Source of the DNA: a virus
Length of the DNA: 64,000 nucleotides
Direction: 5' to 3' (one strand)
IMG/VR virus record: IMGVR_UViG_3300044631_001772
Location: 1-64,000 of that record
The notes beneath the pieces were generated by a model, which ran no database searches, was not told the origin of the DNA, and was given only the letters and a program-made list of their open reading frames with translations. Positions 45,428 to 53,475 of this stretch are shown here, in pieces (positions within the stretch are counted from its first letter, which is position 1; each line of letters starts with the position of its first letter). Both the position numbers and the translations under genes were made by a program.

Positions 45428-46585
45428 ATGTCCGTTGGTAGAAATTTACAAGAAATGGAAAACGTAGTAACCAAAGGGGCTGCACCTGCCGAACCAATGC
45501 ACAAATTAACTGGAGCAACTCCAGGTCAAACTGCTGGTTGGGAAGATCTTGGTGGTCCTACTCCAGAAAATTATCGTCCAGATGACGAGTCAGCACATCT
45601 CAAAACTCCAACTCTTGCTCAGGTAAGAAATGTAGTCAATGCCAAGGCAGCGGCTGCTGAACCTATGAAGACTGTGGCAAAGGAAGAGACTGAAGAGGAT
45701 GAGGATCTTATTGATGAAGAAGAGATTCTCGAAGATGAAGAGGAAGTAGTTGCTGAGGCGGCTGAGGAGGAAGAGGAAGAGGAGGAGGAAGAGGAAGAGG
45801 AAGAGGAAGAAGAAGAGGGTGGCAAGAAAAAGGGCAAAAAGAAAATGGAAGAAGAGTTCGACATCGATGAAGATGTCAATGCTCTTCTTGCTGGCGAAGA
45901 ACTCTCCGAAGAGTTCCAAGAAAAAGCACGTACTATTTTTGAAGCAGCAATCAGATCAAAGGTTGTTGAAATCAAAGAGTCTCTACAAAATGCTTATGAG
46001 CATACACTTGTAGAAGAAATCGAAGCAATCAAGGAAAGCCTCACCAGTAGAGTTGATGCTTATCTTGAGTATGTTGCTGACGAGTGGATCCAAGAAAATG
46101 CACTCGCAGTTGAGCACGGTCTTAAGACCGAAATGACTGAATCATTCCTTGTTGGAATGAAGCAACTTTTTGAAGATCATTATGTAACAATCCCTGAAGA
46201 TAGATATGATGTAATCGAGAATATGGTAGATAAACTTGATGAAATGGAAGGAAAACTCAACGAGCAAATCGAAAGAAATGTTGCTCTGAATAGAAGATTA
46301 GCGGAGTCAGTTGCTGATGTAATTTTTGCAGATGTCGCTGAGGGGCTTGCACTTTCTCAGAAGGACAAACTCGCTTCTCTTGCCGAAAATGTTGAGTTTG
46401 ATGGTGAAGAGAGCTATCGTGAGAAACTGGTAACTCTGAGGGAATCATACTTCCCAACCAGAACTACTGGTGCTCAAAGAAACGCTAGTGAAAATTTGTC
46501 TGAGGAAACCAATTTGAATATTCAATCAGTCGGTGGCACCATGGGTGCATATCTTCAGACTCTCCAAAGAGTTTCTAAAAAGTGA
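45428..46585 (+). CDS. 22: prohead core scaffold gp22
   Basis: 385 residues (T4: 269). Helical internal scaffold, degraded by gp21 on maturation. Residues about 85-140 are a nearly uninterrupted acidic run (a GAG/GAA tract near 45765-45815) ending in GGKKKGKKK. The C-terminal helical half (MTESFLVGMKQLFEDHYVTI, RYDVIENMVDKLDEMEGKL) is the conserved gp22 region. The acidic insertion makes it larger than T4's. Followed by gp23. Confidence 0.9.
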   Translation: MSVGRNLQEMENVVTKGAAPAEPMHKLTGATPGQTAGWEDLGGPTPENYRPDDESAHLKTPTLAQVRNVVNAKAAAAEPMKTVAKEETEEDEDLIDEEEILEDEEEVVAEAAEEEEEEEEEEEEEEEEEEGGKKKGKKKMEEEFDIDEDVNALLAGEELSEEFQEKARTIFEAAIRSKVVEIKESLQNAYEHTLVEEIEAIKESLTSRVDAYLEYVADEWIQENALAVEHGLKTEMTESFLVGMKQLFEDHYVTIPEDRYDVIENMVDKLDEMEGKLNEQIERNVALNRRLAESVADVIFADVAEGLALSQKDKLASLAENVEFDGEESYREKLVTLRESYFPTRTTGAQRNASENLSEETNLNIQSVGGTMGAYLQTLQRVSKK

Positions 46586-46635
46586 TTTTTAAATCATAAC
46601 AATCAAACTAACACTTCTAAAGAGGTAAAAACCAA

Positions 46636-48036
46636 ATGCAAATGTTCAATACCGAGCAATTGCAGGAGAAGTGGGCACCGCTCCTAGACTACGACGGTCT
46701 GGATCCTATCAAAGATTCACATCGTAGAGCTGTAACCGCAATCCTGCTCGAAAACCAAGAGAGAATCATCCGCGAAGAGCGCGAGTTCCTCTATGAGTCA
46801 CCAACTAATAGCACAGGAACCAGCACTGGAGCTGGTACTGGATTTAGTGCTGGTAGCACCGGCGCTATGCAAGGTTTCGATCCCGTACTGATCTCACTGA
46901 TCCGTCGTTCGATGCCTAACCTGATCGCCTATGATCTCTGTGGCGTTCAACCAATGAACGGTCCTACCGGACTGATCTTCGCAATGCGTTCACGCTACAC
47001 CAACCAGTCTGGAACTGAAACCTTCTACAACGAAGTAGATTCAGCATTCTCTGGTCAGAGTGCATCGTTCGATCAAGTCGAAGGATGGACGAGTGGTGCT
47101 GTTGGTATGGGTACTACTGCCCAGCAAGGTCTCAACCCTTCAGTTCTAAGTCCAACAAACCAGACTGCTAACGCTACCGGCGCTGATATCTACAACGTCG
47201 GTCAGGGCATGAGAACTGACAACGCAGAATCGCTTGGCGAATCTGATGCGTTTAACCAGATGGCATTCTCGATTGAGAAAGTCACCGTTACCGCTAAGTC
47301 ACGCGCCCTCAAGGCTGAGTACTCACTTGAGCTTGCTCAGGACCTCAAGGCAATCCACGGTCTGAATGCTGAGGCTGAACTCGCAAATATTCTCTCAACT
47401 GAGATTCTTGCTGAGATCAACCGCGAAGTTATCAGAACCATCTACAAGATTGCTAAGCCTGGTGCTCAAGTAAATACCGCTACCGCTGGTACTTTTGACC
47501 TCGACGTTGACTCCAACGGTCGTTGGTCGGTTGAGAAGTTCAAGGGTCTTATCTTCCAAATCGAGCGCGATGCAAACGCAATTGCACAGCAAACTCGTAG
47601 AGGAAAGGGCAACACTATCCTTTGCTCCGCTGACGTTGCTTCAGCACTTGCAATGGCTGGTGTTCTCGATTACACCCCTGCACTCAACGCTAACCTGAAC
47701 GTTGATGATACCGGTAACACCTTCGCTGGTGTTCTCCAAGGTAAGTATCGCGTATACATTGACCCATATTCGGCAAACGTATCTGCTAACCAGTTCTACG
47801 TTGTCGGTTATAAGGGTTCTAGCCCATATGATGCTGGTCTGTTCTATTGCCCATATGTACCTCTCCAGATGGTACGTGCAGTTGGCGAGAACACCTTCCA
47901 GCCTAAGATCGGCTTTAAGACCCGTTATGGAATGGTTGCAAACCCATTCGCTGAGGGTCTTAACCCAGGTGCAGGTGCTCTGACCACCAATGCAAACACC
48001 TACTACAGAAGAGTCAAGGTTGCTAACCTGATGTGA
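46636..48036 (+). CDS. 23: major capsid protein gp23
   Basis: 466 residues (T4: 521). HK97-fold subunit. MFNTEQLQEKWAPLLDYDGL, a propeptide, then EREFLYE-SPTNST. L52-Y-E54 is a gp21 cleavage site, so mature protein should start at Ser55. FDPVLISLIRRSMPNLIAYD, CGVQPMNGPTGLIFAMRSRY and the C-terminal PFAEGLNPGAGALTTNAN are diagnostic. SD AGAGG lies 12 bases before the ATG; a second ATG follows two codons later. Codons are much richer in CTG, ATC, CGT and AAC than in adjacent genes, as expected for very high expression. No gp24 paralogue in this window. Confidence 0.96.
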   Translation: MQMFNTEQLQEKWAPLLDYDGLDPIKDSHRRAVTAILLENQERIIREEREFLYESPTNSTGTSTGAGTGFSAGSTGAMQGFDPVLISLIRRSMPNLIAYDLCGVQPMNGPTGLIFAMRSRYTNQSGTETFYNEVDSAFSGQSASFDQVEGWTSGAVGMGTTAQQGLNPSVLSPTNQTANATGADIYNVGQGMRTDNAESLGESDAFNQMAFSIEKVTVTAKSRALKAEYSLELAQDLKAIHGLNAEAELANILSTEILAEINREVIRTIYKIAKPGAQVNTATAGTFDLDVDSNGRWSVEKFKGLIFQIERDANAIAQQTRRGKGNTILCSADVASALAMAGVLDYTPALNANLNVDDTGNTFAGVLQGKYRVYIDPYSANVSANQFYVVGYKGSSPYDAGLFYCPYVPLQMVRAVGENTFQPKIGFKTRYGMVANPFAEGLNPGAGALTTNANTYYRRVKVANLM

Positions 48037-48056
48037 GTTAGTTCACAACTCGACCA

Positions 48057-48082
48057 AGAGACCCTTAGGGGTCTCTTTTTTT
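48057..48082 (+). terminator. intrinsic terminator after gp23
   Basis: AGAGACCC (48057-48064), loop TTAG, GGGTCTCT (48069-48076), then seven T. A smaller stem GAGTT/AACTC (48035-48039 with 48047-48051) overlaps the gp23 stop and may protect the mRNA 3' end. Confidence 0.9.
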
Positions 48083-48083
48083 A

Positions 48084-48091
48084 TCTAAATA
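48084..48091 (+). promoter_or_regulatory. late-promoter-like TCTAAATA
   Basis: One mismatch to TATAAATA, two bases after the T-run of the gp23 terminator and 19 bases before the ATG at 48103. Confidence 0.4.
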
Positions 48092-48102
48092 CAAATAAAA
48101 AG

Positions 48103-48633
48103 ATGAAAACATTTAGAGAGTTTTTATCGGAATCTCAAGTTTTGGCATATAAAAACTATAAACCAGGAGTTCTTGATAAGAAAACTGGAAAATTTACACC
48201 AAGATCTCATAGTGATACTGAACAAAAAAGATATGGTTGGAAACCTGTAAAGGTCAGTTCTTATAGTAAAGCAGATACTCCAGGTTCATTGACAGCAAGT
48301 GGAGAACGTTTTAATGATAAGCAAAGATTAGTTGCCGTTCCATATGCATCAAGAACTAGTACTAAACCTTCAGCACCATTTGGTACAAAGCTGCAAATGA
48401 CAATGGCACCAGGGACAAAAGCACCTGTTGCAACAACTAAAGTATCCGATACTGGTAATTTTGGACCTGCTGGAGATTATAATCGTTCAACAAACTACGA
48501 TTTGGCATTACAAACAGCTCGAGATGTTTCAGGTAATCCAAAAATTACATCAAGTGATTTTGGAAAAAGAACAATTTACGTGAAAACTGCTCAGAATCCG
48601 CAAACAGCAAAAGTAAAACCCAATAAGAGGTAA
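48103..48633 (+). CDS. capsid-targeted double-psi beta-barrel (3D/RlpA-like) protein, candidate
   Basis: 176 residues. MKTFREFLSE-S resembles the T4 capsid-targeting sequence and ends in L-S-E, a gp21 site. The mature part contains KVSSYSKADTPGSLTASGER, LVAVPYASRT, PFGTKLQMTM and VSDTGNFG, the order of motifs in 3D/RlpA-type double-psi barrels (T-A-S-G, VAVP, PFGT, D-x-G), a fold used by lytic transglycosylases and expansin-like proteins. It could be a peptidoglycan-active protein carried in the head. It stands just after the gp23 terminator and just before gp3. The C-terminus is basic. Confidence 0.6.
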   Translation: MKTFREFLSESQVLAYKNYKPGVLDKKTGKFTPRSHSDTEQKRYGWKPVKVSSYSKADTPGSLTASGERFNDKQRLVAVPYASRTSTKPSAPFGTKLQMTMAPGTKAPVATTKVSDTGNFGPAGDYNRSTNYDLALQTARDVSGNPKITSSDFGKRTIYVKTAQNPQTAKVKPNKR

Positions 48634-48636
48634 AAA

Positions 48637-49182
48637 ATGTCTTGTAATTTCCCAAACCAAATTACGAATAGAAATTTTTTATCGCCAGTTGGTTTCAAGT
48701 TTAGCTTATCAAAAGAACCAACTGTTCCATTTTTTTGCAACTCTGCAAGAATACCTGAAATAAATCTTACAGTTTTACAACAACCAACTTACTTAAAGGA
48801 TCTTGATGTTCCTGGTGGAAAGATTCAATATGGTGATCTAATCTTAAGATTTATCGTTGATGAGAATATGGAAAATTATATGGCAATTCATAATTGGTTA
48901 ACTGGTCTTGGTTTTCCAGAGACAACAGGGCAGTATAAAGATTTAATTACAGATGCTGATGGTATTTTAGATCCTAAACAAGCATTTAGTGATGGAAGTT
49001 TATATGTGCTGAATAGTAACTATAAAACTAGTGCGGTTGTAAAATTTAAAGATCTTTTTCCAGTTTCATTATCATCTCTCGATTTTGACTCCACACAAAC
49101 TGACATTCAGTACTTTACAGCAGACGTTACTTTCAAGTATACTGTCTACAATATACTCAATGAAAATAATCAACCCTTATGA
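48637..49182 (+). CDS. 3: tail completion protein gp3 (tail-tube-fold)
   Basis: 181 residues (T4 gp3: 176). FPNQITNRNFLSPVGFKFSL, CNSARIPEINLTVLQQPTYL, DVPGGKIQYGDLILRFIVDE and MENYMAIHNWLTGLGFPE follow the tail-tube pattern also seen in gp19. Its place between gp23 and uvsY is where cyanophages carry gp3, which ends the tail tube. I call it gp3 from that and the fold; it could be another tube-like protein. It overlaps uvsY by 4 bases. Confidence 0.65.
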   Translation: MSCNFPNQITNRNFLSPVGFKFSLSKEPTVPFFCNSARIPEINLTVLQQPTYLKDLDVPGGKIQYGDLILRFIVDENMENYMAIHNWLTGLGFPETTGQYKDLITDADGILDPKQAFSDGSLYVLNSNYKTSAVVKFKDLFPVSLSSLDFDSTQTDIQYFTADVTFKYTVYNILNENNQPL

Positions 49183-49610
49183 ACCTTGACGAAATCCAGG
49201 AGATGTGGCAGAGAGACTCTGTTATGGATCCTGACAATTTACATGATGAGTCTTTAAAAATTCCTCAACTTCATTCAAAGTATTATACAATCTATAACAC
49301 AATTACTTTGTTACGTGAAAAGGCAAGAGAGACTTTTAATAGAGTCAAACTAGAACGTTACAATTACTACACTGGAAAGGCGCCTATAGAGGTCTACGAA
49401 GAAGAACCGTTCCCATATAAAGTTCGGGACAAAGAGGCACTACAGAGGCATATGGATGGTGATGAGAAGTTAAGTAAGGTAGAACTCAAAATAAGATACT
49501 ACGACATTATGTTGAAGTTCTTAGAAGAAATTATTAAGTGTATATCTAATAGAACTTTCCAAATTAAAAATGCTCTGGAATGGCATAGATTCCAATCGGG
49601 ATTCAACTGA
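49179..49610 (+). CDS. uvsY: recombination/repair mediator UvsY
   Basis: 143 residues (T4: 137). MNLDEIQEMWQRDSVMDPDN, LHDESLKIPQLHSKYYTIYN and LLREKARETFNRVKLERYNY are typical. UvsY loads UvsX recombinase on gp32-covered ssDNA. The C-terminal helix KFLEEIIKCISNRTFQIKNA is the oligomerising part. ATGA overlap with gp3. Its stop codon is built into a terminator stem. Confidence 0.93.
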   Translation: MNLDEIQEMWQRDSVMDPDNLHDESLKIPQLHSKYYTIYNTITLLREKARETFNRVKLERYNYYTGKAPIEVYEEEPFPYKVRDKEALQRHMDGDEKLSKVELKIRYYDIMLKFLEEIIKCISNRTFQIKNALEWHRFQSGFN

Positions 49611-49630
49611 GGCAGAAATGCCTCTTTTTT
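49609..49630 (+). terminator. intrinsic terminator after uvsY
   Basis: GAGGCA (49609-49614), GAAA loop, TGCCTC (49619-49624), then TTTTTT. The first two stem bases are the last two of the uvsY stop codon. Confidence 0.9.
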
Positions 49631-49636
49631 ATTGCC

Positions 49637-49644
49637 AATAAATA
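49637..49644 (+). promoter_or_regulatory. late promoter AATAAATA before uvsW
   Basis: Lies six bases after the T-run of the uvsY terminator and 29 bases before the uvsW ATG. Late synthesis of UvsW is known in T4. Confidence 0.6.
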
Positions 49645-49665
49645 TTTTTGTATTGATATGAACGT

Positions 49666-51129
49666 ATGTCACATTTGGTTATATCTAAAAAGAATGAGGT
49701 ATATCTTCAGGTAAAAGCAGAACCACACGTCTATTACGAACTTGCAGATCAGTTCACATTTGACGTGCCAGGTGCCAAGTTTATGCCCCAGTTTCGCAAC
49801 AAGCATTGGGATGGAAAAATACGTCTATTCAATACGCAGACTGGTGAGATTTATATCGGTCTTCTAGATAAACTCACTCGGTTCTGTGAAAATCAGGATT
49901 ATACTTATGAGTTTATAAACAATAAGTATTATGGTCTTCCCTTTGAAGTGAACGAAAATATCTCAAAGGAGGGTGTGAAAGACTATATGACTTCTATCTG
50001 CAAGTATTCTCCCCGCGAGTACCAAGTTGAGGGAGTATACGACGCTTTACGACATAATCGAAAGTTGTTGATATCTCCAACTGCTTCTGGAAAGTCGTTG
50101 ATGATATATTCGATTGTGAGATATTACGTTGAGAAAGGACAAAATACTTTGATAATTGTTCCAACGACATCCCTTGTAGAACAACTTTATAAAGATTTTG
50201 CAGATTATGGGTGGGATGTGGGTTCATTTTGCCACAAGATCTATGCAGGTAAAGAAAGAGAAACTGACTCTCAGGTGATCATTACGACCTGGCAATCCAT
50301 CTACAAACTTCCCCGACAATATTTTTCAAGATTCAATGTGGTCGTTGGAGATGAAGCACACCAGTTTAAATCAAAGTCATTAGTATCTATAATGACAAAA
50401 CTTTCTGATGCAAAATATCGTTTTGGATTTACAGGAACACTTGATGGCACACAGACGCACAAGTGGGTTCTGGAAGGTTTATTTGGACCTTCATACAAAA
50501 TTATCCGTACAGAAGAACTGATGCAGAAGGGTCACGTTGCCAAACTGGATATTAACATTCTCCTATTGAAACACCCACCGAATAAGTTTGAAACATTTGA
50601 GGATGAGGTTCAGTATATTATCAATCACGAGAAACGCAACAAGTTCATCAAGAACCTTGCTATTGATCTTAAAGGTAATACTTTGATTCTATTTTCAAGA
50701 GTAGAAGGTCACGGACAACCTTTATACGAACTCATAAATAAGAATATCGCTGAAGATCGTCACGTGTTCTTTGTTCATGGTGGTGTTGATACTGAGGACC
50801 GAGAAAAAGTTAGAGAAATTACAGAAAAAGAAAATAATGCAATCATCGTTGCTTCTTACGGGACTTTTTCTACTGGTATTAACATTAGAAATCTACATAA
50901 TGTTATCTTTGCTTCCCCTAGTAAATCAAGAATCAGAAACCTCCAATCAATCGGAAGAGTCTTAAGAAAGGGGGACAATAAAACAAAGGCAACTCTGTAT
51001 GACATTGCCGATGATATTAGTTATAAATCAAGAAAAAATTATACGCTCAATCATTTAATCGAAAGAATTAAAGTTTATAATGAAGAAAACTTTAATTATG
51101 ATATTGTAAACATACCGCTTAAAAACTAA
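49666..51129 (+). CDS. uvsW: RNA-DNA and DNA helicase UvsW
   Basis: 487 residues. SF2 helicase that unwinds R-loops and branched DNA and ends origin-dependent replication in T4. The N-terminal domain (PQFRNKHWDGKIRLF) precedes the motor: Walker A SPTASGKS (137-144), GDEAH (228-232), FGFTGTL (about 254-260), and motif VI RNLQSIGRVLRKGD near 425-438. All helicase motifs appear intact. Reading into the next gene is coupled by TAATG. Confidence 0.94.
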   Translation: MSHLVISKKNEVYLQVKAEPHVYYELADQFTFDVPGAKFMPQFRNKHWDGKIRLFNTQTGEIYIGLLDKLTRFCENQDYTYEFINNKYYGLPFEVNENISKEGVKDYMTSICKYSPREYQVEGVYDALRHNRKLLISPTASGKSLMIYSIVRYYVEKGQNTLIIVPTTSLVEQLYKDFADYGWDVGSFCHKIYAGKERETDSQVIITTWQSIYKLPRQYFSRFNVVVGDEAHQFKSKSLVSIMTKLSDAKYRFGFTGTLDGTQTHKWVLEGLFGPSYKIIRTEELMQKGHVAKLDINILLLKHPPNKFETFEDEVQYIINHEKRNKFIKNLAIDLKGNTLILFSRVEGHGQPLYELINKNIAEDRHVFFVHGGVDTEDREKVREITEKENNAIIVASYGTFSTGINIRNLHNVIFASPSKSRIRNLQSIGRVLRKGDNKTKATLYDIADDISYKSRKNYTLNHLIERIKVYNEENFNYDIVNIPLKN

Positions 51130-51536
51130 TGGGTGAAGAGTTTTACGCAATTATTAAATTAATATCTGGTGAAGAAATATTATCATTGGTCATGTCTGAT
51201 GAAAATGATGGCGATCCAGTTATTGTTCTACAAAATCCAGTCACTATGAAAGCATTTCATAATCATCATGGAACTCACATTAAGGTAAAACCCTGGATAG
51301 AAATGTCAAGTGATGATTTCTTTATTGTAAAACTTGATAAGATTATTACAATGACAGAGACTAAAGATAAGAGATTGATTGATATTTACAATAATTATAT
51401 TGAAGATGAATCTTTAATTGATGTCTATAACCCTTCAGGAAAAGTAAAACCATCATCAAAGATGGGATATATTTCTTCTGTTGAAGATGCCAGAAAGAAA
51501 CTTGAGGATCTCTTTAAGGATATTAAAGAAGGCTAG
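51129..51536 (+). CDS. conserved cyanophage protein, Sm-like fold possible
   Basis: 135 residues. FYAIIKLISGEEILSLVMSD, DPVIVLQNPVTM, then IKVKPWIEMSSDDFFIVKLD and KIITMTETKD give the five-strand pattern seen in phage Sm/Hfq-like proteins. The tail is acidic, ending with EDARKKLEDLFKDIKE. Its ATG overlaps the uvsW stop (TAATG). If it is Sm-like it might bind RNA; function is not known. Confidence 0.55.
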   Translation: MGEEFYAIIKLISGEEILSLVMSDENDGDPVIVLQNPVTMKAFHNHHGTHIKVKPWIEMSSDDFFIVKLDKIITMTETKDKRLIDIYNNYIEDESLIDVYNPSGKVKPSSKMGYISSVEDARKKLEDLFKDIKEG

Positions 51537-51585
51537 ATCCTTATCTTCAAAAGCAACAAAGCAATTCTACTCGTATTTTCATACC

Positions 51586-51614
51586 TTGTCAAGCTTTTTT
51601 AGTTATGCTATAAT
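51586..51614 (+). promoter_or_regulatory. strong sigma-70 promoter before gp55
   Basis: TTGTCA (51586-51591), 17-bp spacer, TATAAT (51609-51614) with TGC just before it (extended -10). Predicted start near 51621; leader about 26 bases. The best vegetative-type promoter in the window, driving the late sigma gene before late transcription starts. Confidence 0.85.
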
Positions 51615-51646
51615 AAACAAAAGTTATATTAAATGAGTCCAATGCC

Positions 51647-52165
51647 ATGCCCAAGAAAAAAACTGAACATTATGTAAACAATAAAGAATTATTAGAAGCG
51701 ATGATCGTTTATCGCTCTAAGGTTGAAAGTTCTTTTCTTAAAAAGTATGATAGAGCACCAACTAAACAGGATAGGGGAAAGCATTGGGAAGGTAAACCAC
51801 CAATTCCAAACTATCTTGGCGAATGTTTTCTAAAAATTGCGACTCATTTATCATACAAACCAAATTTTGTAAATTATATGTTTCGTGAGGATATGATTTC
51901 TGACGGAATTGAAAATTGTGTTCAATATATTCATAACTTTGATCCTGAGAAGTCAAAGAATCCTTTTGCTTATTTTACTCAAATCATTCACTACGCATTT
52001 TTGAGAAGAATTCAAAAAGAGAAGAAGCAACTAGATATTAAGACTAAGATTATCGAACGAACTGGGTTTGATGAGGTTATGATGATAGATGACAACTTGC
52101 TTTCTGGAAGCAATTCGGAGTATAATAGTATGAAGGACAATATCCAGTATCGCAGTAACCGATGA
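51647..52165 (+). CDS. 55: late-transcription sigma factor gp55
   Basis: 172 residues (T4: 185). Directs host RNA polymerase to TATAAATA promoters with gp33 and the gp45 clamp. YVNNKELLEAMIVYRSKVES, IPNYLGECFLKIATHLSYKP, NFVNYMFREDMISDGIENCV, QYIHNFDPEKSKNPFAYFTQ and IIHYAFLRRIQKEKKQLDIK are the sigma-region-2-like core. Transcribed from its own strong promoter. Overlaps gp47 by 4 bases, so early/middle expression of 55-47-46 is likely linked. Confidence 0.95.
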   Translation: MPKKKTEHYVNNKELLEAMIVYRSKVESSFLKKYDRAPTKQDRGKHWEGKPPIPNYLGECFLKIATHLSYKPNFVNYMFREDMISDGIENCVQYIHNFDPEKSKNPFAYFTQIIHYAFLRRIQKEKKQLDIKTKIIERTGFDEVMMIDDNLLSGSNSEYNSMKDNIQYRSNR

Positions 52166-53199
52166 AGGTAGCAATTTTAACTGACAGTCATTATGGGGCA
52201 AGGAAGGGTTCAAAATACCTCCACGACCACTTTGAACTCTTCTATAAAAATGTCTTCTTTCCTGCCCTTGAAGAACATGGGGTAGAGGCAGTCATTCATA
52301 TGGGTGATGCATTTGATAGTCGCAAATCAATTGATTATCAAAGTCTTGAATGGGCAAAGCGTGTTGTATTTGAACCTCTGCGAGATTATGATGTTCATAT
52401 GATTATTGGTAATCACGATTGCTATTATAAGAATACCAATAGTGTTAACTCTCCAAGTTTGCTTCTTCAAACTTATCCTAATGTTCGCACTTATAGTTCT
52501 CCACAGACTATTAAAGTTGGTGGTCTGGATATTATGATGGTTCCCTGGATTTGTAGTGAGAACTATGATGAAACTCTCAATCAAATCAAAAAGACCAAAG
52601 CAAAGATTGCAATGGGGCACTTAGAACTTAAAGGTTTCCGTGTAAATCGAAATTTGATTATGGAGGAACATGGACTGGATTCGAATATTTTTTCAAACTT
52701 CACAAAGGTATTTTCTGGTCATTACCACACTCGTTCTGATAATGGACGCATTTTCTATCTTGGTAATCCTTATGAAATGTACTGGACAGATGTGAATGAT
52801 ACTCGCGGTTTTCATATCTTTGATACAGAAACATTAGAACACATTCCAGTCAATAATCCTTATAAATTGTTTTACCACATTTATTATGAGGATACGCCAT
52901 ATCAGTTATTTGACGCTACCGAATATGAAAATAAAATTGTTAAAGTGATTGTTCGCAAAAAATCTAAACCAAAAGATTTTGAGAAATTCATCGACAAACT
53001 TTATACTGCTGGCATTCAAGAACTCAAAATTGTTGAGAACTTTGACATTCAAGAAAGTGAAGATTTTGAAATTGATGAAGAGGAAAGCACCATTTCAATT
53101 TTGAATAGATATATTGATGAGGCAGAGTTTGAGTTTGATAAGAATGTCATCAAAGGAATCTTTCAAGACCTCTATAAACAATCTTGCGAAGTAGAGTAA
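52162..53199 (+). CDS. 47: recombination endonuclease subunit gp47 (Mre11-like)
   Basis: 345 residues (T4: 339). Metallophosphoesterase nuclease that works with gp46 in end resection and host DNA breakdown. Metal-binding motifs: DSHYG (8-12), GDAFDSR (48-54), GNHD (83-86), GHLELKG (152-158), GHYHTR (186-191). The C-terminal part (acidic, 300-345) would bind gp46. ATGA overlap with gp55. Confidence 0.95.
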   Translation: MKVAILTDSHYGARKGSKYLHDHFELFYKNVFFPALEEHGVEAVIHMGDAFDSRKSIDYQSLEWAKRVVFEPLRDYDVHMIIGNHDCYYKNTNSVNSPSLLLQTYPNVRTYSSPQTIKVGGLDIMMVPWICSENYDETLNQIKKTKAKIAMGHLELKGFRVNRNLIMEEHGLDSNIFSNFTKVFSGHYHTRSDNGRIFYLGNPYEMYWTDVNDTRGFHIFDTETLEHIPVNNPYKLFYHIYYEDTPYQLFDATEYENKIVKVIVRKKSKPKDFEKFIDKLYTAGIQELKIVENFDIQESEDFEIDEEESTISILNRYIDEAEFEFDKNVIKGIFQDLYKQSCEVE

Positions 53200-53475
53200 A
53201 TGTTTCTTCTTACACTCAAGGACAGAAAAGACGACGGAGCATATGCAGTTCAGGACCAGTACGGTCATAAGGTCCTATTTCTTTTTGAGAAAGAAGATGA
53301 TGCAACTCGTTATGCCTTGATGTTAGAAGATCAAGAAGAAACTGAAATGGAAGTTGTAGAAGTTGATGATGAGCTTGCAATCAAGACTTGTAAGATGTAT
53401 AATTACCGTTATGCTGTAATCACTCCTGACGATATCGTTATTCCTCCTAAGAATGCTAGTATTTCACAAGATTAA
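53200..53475 (+). CDS. DUF3110-like small protein between gp47 and gp46
   Basis: 91 residues. MFLLTLKDRKDDGAYAVQDQ, VLFLFEKEDDATRYALMLED and VVEVDDELAIKTCKMYNYRY are close to the short DUF3110 proteins of cyanobacteria, and a homologue sits at the same point in many cyanophages. Starts immediately after the gp47 stop and overlaps gp46 by 23 bases in another frame, so it is firmly part of the 55-47-46 operon. Function unknown; a small ferredoxin-like fold is likely. Confidence 0.7.
   Translation: MFLLTLKDRKDDGAYAVQDQYGHKVLFLFEKEDDATRYALMLEDQEETEMEVVEVDDELAIKTCKMYNYRYAVITPDDIVIPPKNASISQD

Noticed and set aside
45619-45975. Serine-rich open frame antisense to gp22
   Set aside because: Produced by the GAG/GAA tract read in reverse; no start signals and no known family.
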